Source: Antedon mediterranea
Taxonomy: Eukaryota > Echinodermata > Crinoidea > Comatulida > Antedonidae
Length of the DNA: 64,000 nucleotides
Assembly (NCBI RefSeq): GCF_964355755.1
Contig: NC_092678.1
Span: forward strand, 10,452,922-10,516,921
Reading direction: 5' to 3'
Shown here: in pieces, positions 1 through 13,440 of the stretch
Position numbering within the stretch: position 1 is the first letter of the stretch
Layout of the letters: the number at the start of each line of letters is the position of its first letter
The notes under the pieces: model-generated
Database searches by the model: none
Told to the model about the DNA's origin: nothing
Seen by the model: the letters and a program-made list of their open reading frames with translations, nothing else
Position numbers and translations under genes: made by a program

Positions 1-1807
1 AAAAATGGTCTAAAACGTTTTCCAATACCATATTAAGCTATTTTGTGCAATTTGATGTTTTTGTGTAACAAAGTTTTTTCGAAAATCACAAAATGGTCTA
101 AAACGTCTCCAAATGCGATTTGAAGATATTCTGAGCACTTTGGTGTTTTTATGTTAAAAAGTTTTTTGGAAAATCACAAAATGGTCTAAAACGACTCCAA
201 ATGCGATTTGAAGCTATCCTGTACACTTTGATGTTTTGTGTGAAAAAGTTTTGTCGAAATGCTCAAAATGATCTAAAACGTTTTTAAAACGATATTAAGC
301 TATTTTGTGCTCTTTGATGTTTTTGTGTATCCAAGTTTCATCGAAATGAACAAAATGGTCTAAAACGTCTCCAAATGCGATTTGAAGGTATTCTGAGCAC
401 TTTGGTGTTTTTGTGTGAAAAGTTTTAACGAAATGCTCAAAATGGTCTAAAACGGTTTCTAATGTGATTTTAACCACTTTGATGTTTTTGTGTAACCAAG
501 TTCTTTTCGAAAATCACAAAATGGTCTAAAACGTCTCCAAATGCGATTTGAAGCTTTTCTAAGCACTTTGGTGTTTTTATGTTAAAAAGTTTTTTCGAAA
601 ATCACAAAATGGTCTAAAACGTCTCCAAATGCGATTTGAAGCTCTTCTGTACACTTTGATGTTTTGTGTGAAAAAGTTTTGTCGAAATGCTCAAAATGGT
701 CTAAAACGTTTTTAAATACGATATTAAGCTGTTTTGTGCACTTTGATGATTTGTGTGAAAAGTTTTAACGAAATGTTCAAAATAATCTAAAACGGTTTCT
801 AATGTGATTTTAAGCACTTTGATGTTTTTGTGTAACCAAGTTTTTTCGGAAATCACAAAATGGTCTAAAACGTCTCAAAATGCGATTTGAAGCTTTTCTA
901 AGCACTTTGGTGTTTTTATGTTAACAAGTTTTTTCGAAAATAACAAAATGGTCTAAAACGTCTCAAAATGCGATTGAAGGTATTCTGAGCACTTTGGTGT
1001 TTTTGTGTGAAAAGTTTTAACGAAATGCTCAAAATGGTCTAAAACGGTTCTAATGTGATTTTAAGCACTTTGATGTTTTTGTATAACCAAGTTTCATCGA
1101 AATGCTCAAAATGATGTAAAACGTTTTTAAAACGATATTAAGCTATTTTGTGCTCTTTGATGTTTTTGTGTAACCAAGTTTTTTCGAAAATCACAAAATG
1201 GTCTAAAACGTCTCCAAATGCGATTTGAAGCTTTTCTAAGCACTTTGGTGTTTTTATGTTAACAAGTTTTTTTCGAAAATCACAAAATGGTCTAAAACGT
1301 CTCAAAATGCGATTTGAAGGTATTCTGAGCACTTTGATGTTTTGTGTTAAAAAAGTTTTGTCGAAATGCTCAAAATGGTCTAAAACGTTTTTAAAACGAT
1401 ATTAAGCTATTTTGTGCTCTTTGATGTTTTTGTGTAACCAAGTTTTATCGAAATGAACAAAATGGTCTAAAACGTCTCCAAATGCGATTTGAAGCTTTTC
1501 CAAGCACTTTGCTGTTTTTATGTTATCAAGTTTTTTCGAAAATCACAAAATGGTCTAAAACATCTCCAAATGCGATTTGAAGATATTCTGAGCACTTTGG
1601 TGTTTTTATGTTAAAAAGTTTTTTCAAAAATCACAAAATGGTCTAGAACGTCTCCAAATGCGATTTGAAGCTCTTCTGTACACTTTGATGTTTTGTGTGA
1701 AAAAGTTTTGTCAAAATGCTCAAAATGGTCTAAAACGTTTTTAAAACGATATTAAGCTATTTTGTGCTCTTTGATGTTTTTGTATAACCAAGTTTTTTCG
1801 AAAATCA
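1..1807 (+). repeat. Mixed satellite segment at the left edge
   Basis: Monomers of types M1-M7 occur in irregular order. The first monomer carries the M2 variant ttttccaatacc, which recurs eleven more times further right. Here it is followed by a complete M1 with the box intact (about positions 86-101), whereas every other copy has lost that box. Nothing other than satellite is present in this stretch. Confidence 0.85.
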
Positions 1808-3650
1808 CAAAATGGTCTAAAACGTCTCCAAATGCGATTTGAAGATATTCTGAGCACTTTGGTGTTTTTATGTTAAAAAGTTTTTTCGAAAATCACAAAA
1901 TGGTCTAAAACGTCTCCAAATGCGATTTGAAGATATTCTGAGCACTTTGGTGTTTTTATGTTAAAAAGTTTTTTCGAAAATCACAAAATGGTCTAAAACG
2001 TCTCCAAATGCGATTTGAAGCTATTCTATACACTTTGATGTTTTGTGTTAAAAAGTTTTGTCGAAATGCTCAAAATGGTTTAAAACGTTTTTAAAACGAT
2101 ATTAAGCTATTTTGTGCTCTTTGATGTTTTTGTGTAACCAAGTTTCATCGAAATGAACAAAATGGTCTAAAACGTCTCCAAATGCGATTTGAAGCTTTTC
2201 CAAGCACTTTGCTGTTTTTATGTTAACAAGTTTTTTCGAAAATCACAAAATTGTCTAAAACGTCTCAAAATGCGATTTGAAGGTATTCTGAGCACTTTGG
2301 TGTTTTTGTGTGAAAAGTTTTAACGAAAAGCTCAAAATGGTCTAAAACGGTTCTAATGTGATTTTAAGCACTTTGATGTTTTTGTACAACCAAGTTTCAT
2401 CGAAATGCTCAAAATGGTCTAAAACGTTTTTAAAACGATATTAAGCTATTTTGTGCTCTTTGATGTTTTTGTGTAACCAAGTTTTTTCGAAAATCACAAA
2501 ATGGTCTAAAACGTCTCCAAATGCGATTTGAAGCTTTTCTAAGCACTTTGGTGTTTTTATGTTAACAAGTTTTTTCGAAAATCACAAAATGGTCTAAAAC
2601 GTCTCAAAATGCGATTTGAAGGTATTCTGAGCACTTTGGTGTTTTTGTGTGAAAAGTTTTAACGAAATGCTCAAAATGGTCTAAAACGGTTTCTAATGTG
2701 ATTTTAACCACTTTGATGTTTTTGTGTAACCAAGTTTTTTCGAAAATCACAAAATGGTCTAAAACGTCTCCAAATGCGATTTGAAGCTTTTCTAAGCACT
2801 TTGGTGTTTTTATGTTAACAAGTTTTTTCGAAAATCACAAAATGGTCTAAAACGTCTCCAAATGCGATTTGAAGATATTCTGAGCACTTTGGTGTTTTTC
2901 TGTTAAAAAGTAATTTCGAAAATCACAAAATGGTCTAAAACGTCTCCAAATGCAATTTGAAGCTATTCTGTACACTTTGATGTTTTGTGTGAAAAAGTTT
3001 TGTCAAAATGCTCAAAATGGTCTAAAACGTTTTTAAAACGATATTAAGCTATTTTGTGCTCTTTGATGTTTTTGTATAACCAAGTTTTTTCGAAAATCAC
3101 AAAATCGTCTAAAACGTCTCCAAATGCGATTTGAAGCTTTTCTAAACACTTTGGTGTTTTTATGTTAACAAGTTTTTTCGAAAATCACAAAATGGTCTAA
3201 AACGTCTCCAAATCCGATTTGAAGCTATTCTGTACACTTTGATGTTTTGTGTGAAAAAGTTTTGTCGAAATGCTCAAAATGGTCTAAAACGTTTTTAAAA
3301 CGATATTAAGCTATTTTGTGCTCTTTGATGTTTTTGTGTAACCAAGTTTCATCGATATGAACAAAATGGTCTAAAACGTCTCAAAATGCGATTTGAAGGT
3401 ATTCTGAGCACTTTGGTGTTTTTGGGTGAAAAGTTTTAACGAAATGCTCAAAATGGTCTAAAACGGTTTCTAATGTGATTTTAAGCACTTTGAAGTATTT
3501 GTAAAAACAAGTTTCATCGAAATGCACAAAATAGTCTAAAACGTCTCCAAATGCGATTTGAAGCTTTTCTAAGCACTTTGGTGTTTTTATGTTAACAAGT
3601 TTTTTCGAAAATCACAAAATGTTCTAAAACGTCTCCAAATGCGATTTGAA
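1808..3650 (+). repeat. Duplicated block B, copy 1 (~1.84 kb)
   Basis: This block matches 6,985-9,081 monomer for monomer, including rare variants: ttctatacac with gtgttaaaaag (2,021 and 7,198), M3 with aaaagctc, M4 with gtacaacc, M5 with tccgattt, and the gggtg M3 (3,424 and 8,855). The offset is 5,177 bp on the left and 5,431 bp on the right. The second copy therefore contains three extra monomers (254 bp). Edges are placed where the two sequences stop matching and are approximate to one monomer. Confidence 0.8.
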
Positions 3651-4709
3651 GATATTCTGAGCACTTTGGTGTTTTTATGTTAAAAAGTATTTTCGAAAAT
3701 CACAAAATGGTCTAAAACGTCTCCAAATGCGATTTGAAGCTCTTCTGTACACTTTGATGTTTTGTGTGAAAAAGTTTAGTCGAAATGCTCAAAATGGTCT
3801 AAAACGTTTTTAAAACGATATTAAGCTATTTTGTGCTCTTTGATGTTTTTGTATAACCAAGTTTCATCGAAATGAACAAAATGGTCTAAAACGTCTCCAA
3901 ATGCGATTTGAAGCTTTTCTAAGCACTTTGGTGTTTTTATGTTAACAAGTTTTTTCGAAAATCACAAAATGGTCTAAAACGTCTCCAAATGCGATTTGAA
4001 GATATTCTGAGCACTTTGCTGTTTTTATGTTAACATGTTTTTTCGAAAATCACAAAATGGTCTAAAACGTCTCAAAATGCTATTTGAAGGTATTCTGAGC
4101 ACTTTGGTGTTTTTGTGTGAAAAGTTTTAACGAAATGCTCAAAATGGTCTAAAACGGTTCTAATGTGATTTTAAACACTTTGATGTTTTGTGTGAAAAAG
4201 TTTTGTCAAAATGCTCAAAATGGTCTAAAACGTTTTTAAAACGATATTAAGCTATTTTGTGCTCTTTGATGTTTTTGTATAACCAAGTTTTTTCGAAAAT
4301 CACAAAATGGTCTAAAACGTCTTCAAATGCGATTTGAAGATATTCTGAGCACTTTGGTGTTTTTCTATTAAAAAGTATTTTCGAAAATCACAAAATGGCC
4401 TAAAACGTCTCCAAATGCGATTTGAAGCTATTCTGTACACTTTGATGTTTTGTGTGAAAAAGTTTTGTCAAAATGCTCAAAATGGTCTAAAACGTTTTTA
4501 AAACGATATTAAGCTATTTTGTGCTCTTTGATGTGTTTGTATAACCAAGTTTTTTCGAAAATCACAAAATGGTCTAAAACGTCTCCAAATGCGATTTGAA
4601 GCTTTTCCAAGCACTTTGCTGTTTTTATGTTAACAATTTTTTTCGAAAATCATAAAATGGTCTAAAACGTCTCCAAATGCGATTTGAAGCTATTCTGTAC
4701 ACTTTGATG
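3651..4709 (+). repeat. Mixed satellite segment between blocks
   Basis: This is satellite throughout. It includes M3 with tgctattt, an M4 that runs straight into an M5-type tail (ttttaaacactttgatgttttg near 4,172-4,193), and M1 variants with ctattaaaaagtatttt. Parts match 31.3-31.8 kb and 33.7-34.1 kb. No other element is seen. Confidence 0.8.
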
Positions 4710-5980
4710 TTTTGTGTGAAAAGTTTTGTCGAAATGCTCAAAATGGTCTAAAACGTTTTTAAAACGATATTAAGCTATTTTGTGCTCTTTGATGTTTTTG
4801 TGTAACCAAGTTTCATCGAAATGAACAAAATGGTCTAAAACGTCTCCAAATGCGATTTGAAGCTTTTCTAAGCACTTTGGTGTTTTTATGTTAACAAGTT
4901 TTTTCGAAAATCACAAAATGGTCTAAAACGTCTCCAAATGCGATTTGAAGATATTCTGAGCACTTTGCTGTTTTTATGTTAACAAGTTTTTTCGAAAATC
5001 ACAAAATGGTCTAAAACGTCTCAAAATGCTATTTGAAGGTATTCTGAGCACTTTGGTGTTTTTGTGTGAAAAGTTTTAACGAAATGCTCAAAATGGTCTA
5101 AAACGGTTCTAATGTGATTTTAAGCACTTTGATGTTTTTGTATAACCAAGTTTCATCGAAATGCTCAAAATGGTCTAAAACGTTTTTAAAACGATATTAA
5201 GCTATTTTGTGCTCTTTGATGTTTTTGTGTAACGAAGTTTCATCGAAATGAACAAAATGGTCTAAAACGTCTCCAAATGCGATTTGAAGCTTTTCCAAGC
5301 ACTTTGCTGTTTTTATGTTAACAAGTTTTTTCGAAAATCACAAAATGGCCTAAAACGTCTCAAAATGCGATTTCAAGGTATTCTGAGCACTTTGGTGTTT
5401 TTGTGTGAAAGGTTTTAACGAAATGCTCAAAATGGTCTAAAACGGTTTCTAATGTGATTTTAAGCACTTTGATGTTTTTGTATAACCAAGTTTCATCGAA
5501 ATGCACAAAATGGTCTAAAACGTCTCCAAATGCGATTTGAAGCTTTTCTAAGCACTTTGCTGTTTTTATGTTAAAAAGTTTTTTCGAAAATCACAAAATG
5601 GTCTAAAACGTCTCCAAATGCGATTTGAAGATATTCTGAGCACTTTGGTGTTTTTATGTTAAAAAGTTTTTTCGAAAATCACAAAATGGTCTAAAACGTC
5701 TCCAAATGCGATTTGAAGATATTCTGAGCACTTTGGTGTTTTTATGTTAAAAAGTTTTTTCGAAAATCACAAAATGGTCTAAAACGTCTCCAAATGCGAT
5801 TTGAAGCTATTCTGTACACTTTGATGTTTTGTGTGAAAAAGTTTTGTCGAAATGCTCAAAATGGTCTAAAACGTTTTTAAAACGATATTAAGCTATTTTG
5901 TGCTCTTTGATGTTTTTGTGTAACCAAGTTTTATCGAAATGAACAAAATGGTCTAAAACGTCTCCAAATGCGATTTGAAG
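4710..5980 (+). repeat. Block E, copy 1 (~1.27 kb)
   Basis: A monomer series with private variants: aaaatggcct as box, tgcgatttcaagg in M3 (5,370), gtgtgaaaggttttaacg, and gtaacgaag in M2. The same series recurs at 13,441-14,711 (offset 8,731), from 34,079 (offset 29,369) and at about 37,260-38,521. The edges are where neighbouring monomers stop agreeing. Confidence 0.78.
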
Positions 5981-6984
5981 CTTTTCCAAGCACTTTGCTG
6001 TTTTTATGTTAACAAGCTTTTTCGAAAATCACAAAATGGTCTAAAACGTCTCCAAATGCGATTTGAAGATATTCTGAGCACTTTGGTGTTTTTATGTTAA
6101 AAAGTTTTTTCGAAAATCACAAAATGGTCTAAAACGTCTCCAAATGCGATTTGAAGATATTCTGAGCACTTTGGTGTTTTTATGTTAAAAAGTTTTTTCG
6201 AAAATCACAAAATGGTCTAAAACGTCTCCAAATGCGATTTGAAGCTATTCTGTACACTTTGATGTTTTGTGTGAAAAAGTTTTGTCGAAATGCTCAAAAT
6301 GGTCTAAAACGTTTTTAAAACGATATTAAGCTATTTTGTGCTCTTTGATGTTTTTGTGTAACCAAGTTTTATCGAAATGAACAAAATGGTCTAAAACGTC
6401 TCCAAATGCGATTTGAAGCTTTTCCAAGCACTTTGCTGTTTTTATGTTAACAAGTTTTTTCGAAAATCACAAAATGGTCTAAAACGTCTCAAAATGCGAT
6501 TTGAAGGTATTCTGAGCACTTTGGTGTTTTTGTGTGAAAAGTTTTAACGAAATGCTCAAAATTGTCTAAAACGGTTTCTAATGTGATTTTAAGCACTTTG
6601 ATGTTTTTGTAAAACCAAGTTTCATCGAAATGAACAAAATGGTCTAAAATGTCTCCAAATGCGATTTGAAGCTTTTCCAAGCACTTTGCTGTTTTTATGT
6701 TAACAAGCTTTTTCGAAAATCACAAAATGGTCTAAAACGTCTCCAAATGCGATTTGAAGATATTCTGAGCACTTTGGTGTTTTTATGTTAAAAAGTTTTT
6801 TCGAAAATCACAAAATGGTCTAAAACGTCTCCAAATGCGATTTGAAGCTCTTCTGTACACTTTGATGTTTTGTGTGAAAAAGTTTAGTCGAAATGCTCAA
6901 AATGGTCTAAAACGTTTTTAAAACGATATTAAGCTATTTTGTGCTCTTTGATGTTTTTGTGTAACCAAGTTTCATCGAAAATCA
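5981..6984 (+). repeat. Mixed satellite segment
   Basis: M6, M1, M1, M5 and M2 recur here in a pattern shared with 5.5-5.95 kb, so a series of about five monomers looks locally duplicated. M6 copies with aacaagctttttcg (near 6,013 and 6,702) create an additional AAGCTT hexamer. No non-satellite sequence is present. Confidence 0.78.
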
Positions 6985-9081
6985 CAAAATGGTCTAAAAC
7001 GTCTCCAAATGCGATTTGAAGATATTCTGAGCACTTTGGTGTTTTTATGTTAACAAGTTTTTTCGAAAATCACAAAATGGTCTAAAACGTCTCCAAATGC
7101 GATTTGAAGATATTCTGAGCACTTTGGTGTTTTTATGTTAAAAAGTTTTTTCGAAAATCACAAAATGGTCTAAAACGTCTCCAAATGCGATTTGAAGCTA
7201 TTCTATACACTTTGATGTTTTGTGTTAAAAAGTTTTGTCGAAATGCTCAAAATGGTTTAAAACGTTTTTAAAACGATATTAAGCTATTTTGTGCTCTTTG
7301 ATGTTTTTGTGTAACCAAGTTTCATCGAAATGAACAAAATGGTCTAAAACGTCTCCAAATGCGATTTGAAGCTTTTCCAAGCACTTTGCTGTTTTTATGT
7401 TAACAAGTTTTTTCGAAAATCACAAAATTGTCTAAAACGTCTCAAAATGCGATTTGAAGGTATTCTGAGCACTTTGGTGTTTTTGTGTGAAAAGTTTTAA
7501 CGAAAAGCTCAAAATGGTCTAAAACGGTTCTAATGTGATTTTAAGCACTTTGATGTTTTTGTACAACCAAGTTTCATCGAAATGCTCAAAATGGTCTAAA
7601 ACGTTTTTAAAACGATATTAAGCTATTTTGTGCTCTTTGATGTTTTTGCGTTACCAAGTTTTTTCGAAAATCACAAAATGGTCTAAAACGTCTCCAAATG
7701 CGATTTGAAGCTTTTCTAAGCACTTTGGTGTTTTTATGTTAACAAGTTTTTTCGAAAATCACAAAATGGTCTAAAACGTCTCAAAATGCGATTTGAAGGT
7801 ATTCTGAGCACTTTGGTGTTTTTGTGTGAAAAGTTTTAACGAAATGCTCAAAATGGTCTAAAACGGTTTCTAATTTGATTTTAACCACTTTGATGTTTTT
7901 GTGTAACCAAGTTCTTTTCGAAAATCACAAAATGGTCTAAAACGTCTCCAAATGCGATTTGAAGCTTTTCTAAGCACTTTGGTGTTTTTATGTTAACAAG
8001 TTTTTTCGAAAATCACAAAATGGTCTAAAACGTCTCAAAATGCGATTTGAAGGTATTCTGAGCACTTTGGTGTTTTTGTGTGAAAAGTTTTAACGAAATG
8101 CTCAAAATGGTCTAAAACGGTTTCTAATGTGATTTTAACAACTTTGATGTTTTTGTGTAACCAAGTTTTTTCGAAAATCACAAAATGGTCTAAAACGTCT
8201 CCAAATGCGATTTGAAGCTTTTCTAAGCACTTTGGTGTTTTTATGTTAACAAGTTTTTTCGAAAATCACAAAATGGTCTAAAACGTCTCCAAATGCGATT
8301 TGAAGATATTCTGAGCACTTTGGTGTTTTTCTGTTAAAAAGTATTTTCGAAAATCACAAAATGGTCTAAAACGTCTCCAAATGCAATTTGAAGCTATTCT
8401 GTACACTTTGATGTTTTGTGTGAAAAAGTTTTGTCAAAATGCTCAAAATGGTCTAAAACGTTTTTAAAACGATATTAAGCTATTTTGTGCTCTTTGATGT
8501 TTTTGTATAACCAAGTTTTTTCGAAAATCACAAAATGGTCTAAAACGTCTCCAAATGCGATTTGAAGCTTTTCTAAACACTTTGGTGTTTTTATGTTAAC
8601 AAGTTTTTTCGAAAATCACAAAATGGTCTAAAACGTCTCCAAATCCGATTTGAAGCTATTCTGTACACTTTGATGTTTTGTGTGAAAAAGTTTTGTCGAA
8701 ATGCTCAAAATGGTCTAAAACGTTTTTAAAACGATATTAAGCTATTTTGTGCTCTTTGATGTTTTTGTGTAACCAAGTTTCATCGATATGAACAAAATGG
8801 TCTAAAACGTCTCAAAATGCGATTTGAAGGTATTCTGAGCACTTTGGTGTTTTTGGGTGAAAAGTTTTAACGAAATGCTCAAAATGGTCTAAAATTGTTT
8901 CTAATGTGATTTTAAGCACTTTGAAGTATTTGTAAAAACAAGTTTCATCGAAATGCACAAAATAGTCTAAAACGTCTCCAAATGCGATTTGAAGCTTTTC
9001 TAAGCACTTTGGTGTTTTTATGTTAACAAGTTTTTTCGAAAATCACAAAATGGTCTAAAACGTCTCCAAATGCGATTTGAA
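6985..9081 (+). repeat. Duplicated block B, copy 2 (~2.1 kb)
   Basis: Second copy of the 1,808-3,650 block. It is 254 bp longer because an M4-M6-M3 trio is repeated once more near 7.85-8.15 kb. The trio length fits 79+88+87 bp, with the longer M4 carrying the extra base in gttcttttcg. Otherwise the order and variants of monomers agree. Confidence 0.8.
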
Positions 9082-9811
9082 GCTCTTCTGTACACTTTGA
9101 TGTTTTGTGTGAAAAAGTTTAGTCGAAATGCTCAAAATGGTCTAAAACGTTTTTAAAACGATATTAAGCTATTTTGTGCTCTTTGATGTTTTTGTGTAAC
9201 CAAGTTTCATCGAAAATCACAAAATGGTCTAAAACGTCTCCAAATGCGATTTGAAGCTTTTCCAAGCACTTTGCTGTTTTTATGTTAACAAGTTTTTTCG
9301 AAAATCACAAAATGGTCTAAAACTTCTCAAAATACGATATTAAGCTGTTTTGTGCACTTTGATGATTTGTGTGAAAAGTTTTAACGAAATGCTCAAAATG
9401 GTCTAAAACGGTTTCTAATGTGATTTTAAGCACTTTGATGTTTTTATGTAGCCAAGTTTTTTCGAAAATCACAAAATGGTCAAAAACGTCTCCAAATGCG
9501 ATTTGAAGCTTTTCTAAGCACTTTGGTGTTTTTATGTTAACAAGTTTTTTCGAAAATCACAAAATGGTCTAAAACGTCTCCAAATGCGATTTGAAGCTTT
9601 TCCAAGCACTTTGCTGTTTTTATGTTAACAATTTTTTTCGAAAATCATAAAATGGTCTAAAACGTCTCAAAATGCGATTTGAAGGTATTCTGAGCACTTT
9701 GGTGTTTTTGTGTGAAAAGTTTTAACGAAATGCTCAAAATGGTCTAAAACGGTTCTAATGTGATTTTAAGCACTTTGATGTTTTTGTATAACCAAGTTTC
9801 ATCGAAATGCA
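9082..9811 (+). repeat. Mixed satellite segment with M7 and gtagcc-type M4
   Basis: The segment contains an M5-M2-M6-M7-M4-M6 series seen again at 18.4-18.8, 20.5-20.9, 27.8-28.1, 33.4-33.6, 44.0-44.4, 49.6-49.9, 56.6-57.0 and 62.2-62.5 kb. The M4 here has the tag atgtagccaag (about 9,446). All of it is satellite. Confidence 0.78.
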
Positions 9812-12800
9812 CAAAATGGTCTAAAACGTCTCCAAATGCGATTTAAAGCTATTCTAGACACTTTGATGTTTTGTGTGAAAAATTTTCTCGAAATGCTCAA
9901 AATGGTCTAAAACGTTTTCCAATACCATATTAAGCTATTTTGTGCAATTTGATGTTTTTGTGTAACCAAGTTTTTTGAAATGCGATTTGAAGATATTCTG
10001 AGGACTTTGGTGTTTTTATGTTAAAAAGTTTTTTCGAAAATCACAAAATGGTCTAAAACGTCTCCAAATGCGATTTGAAGATATTCTGAGCACTTTGGTG
10101 TTTTTATGTTAAAAAGTTTTTTGGAAAATCACAAAATGGTCTAAAACGACTCCAAATGCGATTTGAAGCTATCCTGTACACTTTGATGTTTTGTGTGAAA
10201 AAGTTTTGTCGAAATGCTCAAAATGATCTAAAACGTTTTTAAAACGATATTAAGCTATTTTGTGCTCTTTGATGTTTTTGTGTATCCAAGTTTCATCGAA
10301 ATGAACAAAATGGTCTAAAACGTTTTTAAATACGATATTAAGCTGTTTTGTGCACTTTGATGATTTGTGTGAAAAGTTTTAACGAAATGCTCAAAATAGT
10401 CTAAAACGGTTTCTAATGTGATTTTAAGCACTTTGATGTTTTTGTGTAACCAAGTTTTATCGAAATGAACAAAATGGTCTAAAACGTCTCCAAATGCGAT
10501 TTGAAGCTTTTCCAAGCACTTTGCTGTTTTTATATTAAGTTTTTTCGAAAATCACAAAATGGTCTAAAACGTCTCTAAATGCGATTTGAAGGTATTCTGA
10601 GCAATTTGGTGTTTTTGTGTGAAAAGTTTTAACGAAATGCTCAAAATTGTCTAAAACGGTTTCTAATGTGATTTTAAGCACTTTGATGTTTTTGTAAAAC
10701 CAAGTTTCATCGAAATGCACAAAATGGTCTAAAACGTCTCCAAATGCGATTTGAAGCTATTCTGTACACTTTGATGTTTTGTGTGAAAAAAGTTTTGTCG
10801 AAATGCTCAAAATGGTCTAAAACGTTTTTAAAACGATATTAAGCTATTTTGTGCTCTTTGATGTTTTTGTGTAACCAAGTTTTATCGAAATGAACAAAAT
10901 GGTCTAAAACGTCTCCAAATGCGATTTGAAGCTTTTCCAAGCACTTTGCTGTTTTTATGTTAACAGGTTTTTTCGAAAATCACAAAATGGTCTAAAACGT
11001 CTCAAAATGCGATTTGAAGGTATTCTGAGCACTTTGGTGTTTTTGTGTGAAAAGTTTTAACGAAATGCTCAAAATTGTCTAAAACGGTTTCTAATGTGAT
11101 TTTAAGCACTTTGATGTTTTTGTAAAACCAAGTTTCATCGAAATGCACAAAATGGTCTAAAATGTCTCCAAATGCGATTTGAAGCTTTTCCAAGCACTTT
11201 GCTGTTTTTATGTTAACAAGCTTTTTCGAAAATCACAAAATGGTCTAAAACGTCTCCAAATGTGATTTGAAGATATTCTGAGCACTTTGGTGTTTTTATG
11301 TTAAAAAGTTTTTTCGAAAATCACAAAATGGTCTAAAACGTCTCCAAATGCGATTTGAAGATATTCTGAGCACTTTGGTGTTTTTATGTTAAAAAGTTTT
11401 TTCGAAAATCACAAAATGGTCTAAAACGTCTCCAAATGCGATTTGAAGCTATTCTGTACACTTTGATGTTTTGTGTGAAAAAGTTTTGTCGAAATGCTCA
11501 AAATGGTTTAAAACGTTTTTAAAACGATATTAAGCTATTTTGTGCTCTTTGATGTTTTTGTATAACCAAGTTTCATCGAAATGCACAAAATGGTCTAAAA
11601 CGTCTCCAAATACGATTTGAAGCTTTTCCAAGCACTTTGCTGTTTTTATGTTAACAAGTTTTTTCGAAAATCACAAAATTGTCTAAAACGTCTCAAAATG
11701 CGATTTGAAGGTATTCTGAGCACTTTGGTGTTTTTGTGTGAAAAGTTTTAACGAAAAGCTCAAAGTGGTCTAAAACGGTTCTAATGTGATTTTAAGCACT
11801 TTGATGTTTTTGTACAACCAAGTTTCATCGAAATGCTCAAAATGGTCTAAAACGTTTTTAAAACGATATTAAGCTATTTTGTGCTCTTTGATGTTTTTGT
11901 GTAACCAAGTTTTTTTCGAAAATCACAAAATGGTCTAAAACGTCTCCAAATGCGATTTGAAGCTTTTCTAAGCACTTTGGTGTTTTTATGTTAACAAGTT
12001 TTTTCGAAAATCGCAAAATGGTCTAAAACGTCTCAAAATGCGATTTGAAGGTATTCTGAGCACTTTGGTGTTTTTGTGTGAAAAGTTTTAACGAAATGCT
12101 CAAAATGGTCTAAAACGGTTTCTGATGTGATTTTAACCACTTTGATGTTTTTGTGTAACCAAGTTCTTTTCGAAAATCACAAAATGGTCTAAAACGTCTC
12201 CAAATGCGATTTGAAGCTTTTCTAAGCACTTTGGTGTTTTTATGTTAACAAGTTTTTTCGAAAATCACAAAATGGTCTAAAACGTCTCAAAATGCGATTT
12301 GAAGGTATTCTGAGCACTTTGGTGTTTTTGTGTGAAAAGTTTTAACGAAATGCTCAAAATGGTCTAAAACGGTTTCTAATGTGATTTTAACCACTTTGAT
12401 GTTTTTGTGTAACCAAGTTTTTTCGAAAATCACAAAATGGTCTAAAACGTCTCCAAATGCGATTTGAAGCTTTTCTAAGCACTTTGGTGTTTTTATGTTA
12501 ACAAGTTTTTTCGAAAATCACAAAATGGTCTAAAACGTCTCCAAATGCGATTTGAAGCTATTCTGTACACTTTGATGTTTTGTGTGAAAAAAGTTTTGTC
12601 GAAATGCTCAAAATGGTCTAAAACGTTTTTAAAACGATATTAAGCTATTTTGTGCTCTTTGATGTTTTTGTGTAACCAAGTTTTATCGAAATGAACAAAA
12701 TGTTCTAAAACGTCTCCAAATGCGATTTGAAGCTTTTCCAAGCACTTTGCTGTTTTTATGTTAAGTTTTTTCGAAAATCACAAAATGGTCTAAAACGTCT

Positions 12801-13440
12801 CTAAATGCGAGTTGAAGGTATTCTGAGCACTTTGGTGTTTTTGTGTGAAAAGTTTTAACGAAATGCTCAAAATTGTCTAAAACGGTTTCTAATGTGATTT
12901 TAAGCACTTTGATGTTTTTGTAAAACCAAGTTTCATCGAAATGCACAAAATGGTCTAAAACGTCTCCAAATGCGATTTGAAGCTTTTCCAAGCACTTTGC
13001 TGTTTTTATGTTAACAAGCTTTTTCGAAAATCACAAAATGGTCTAAAACGTCTCCAAATGCGATTTGAAGATATTCTGAGCACTTTGGTGTTTTTATGTT
13101 AAAAAGTTTTTTCGAAAATCACAAAATGGTCTAAAACGTCTCCAAATGCGATTTGAAGCTCTTCTGTACACTTTGATGTTTTGTGTGAATAAGTTTTGTC
13201 AAAATGCTCAAAATGGTCTAAAACGTTTTTAAAACGATATTAAGCTATTTTGTGCTCTTTGATGTTTTTGTATAACCAAGTTTTTTCGAAAATCACAAAA
13301 TTGTCTAAAACGTCTCCAAATGCGATTTGAAGATATTCTGAGCACTTTGGTGTTTTTATGTTAAAAAGTTTTTTCGAAAATCACAAAATGGTCTAAAACG
13401 TCTCCAAATGCGATTTGAAGATATTCTGAGCACTTTGGTG
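9812..13440 (+). repeat. Large duplicated block D, copy 1 (~3.63 kb)
   Basis: Matches 21,155-24,784 at an offset of 11,343 bp on the left and 11,344 after a one-base insertion in the second copy (accattatt instead of accatatt, near 21,270). Scattered single-base differences are visible, for example caaagtgg at 11,761 against caaaatgg, and tgcgagttg at 12,806 against tgcgatttg. This copy is thus older relative to its partner than the 12.6-kb copies are to each other. The left break is a switch from an M4 neighbour to an M2 neighbour; the right break lies inside a chimeric monomer. Confidence 0.82.
9899..10044 (+). repeat. Fused monomer pair lacking the conserved box
   Basis: The distance between boxes is 146 bp here instead of about 176. 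An M2 variant (ttttccaatacc) runs through aagttttttgaaatgcg directly into the middle of an M1, losing about 30 bp that would contain cgaaaatcac plus the box. The same junction occurs near 21,315, 27,484, 28,581, 29,491, 44,874, 49,244, 50,504, 57,478, 61,848 and 63,196. The downstream M1 also has the private change gaggacttt. The copy at the window start has the complete form and so shows the probable ancestral state. Confidence 0.88.
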
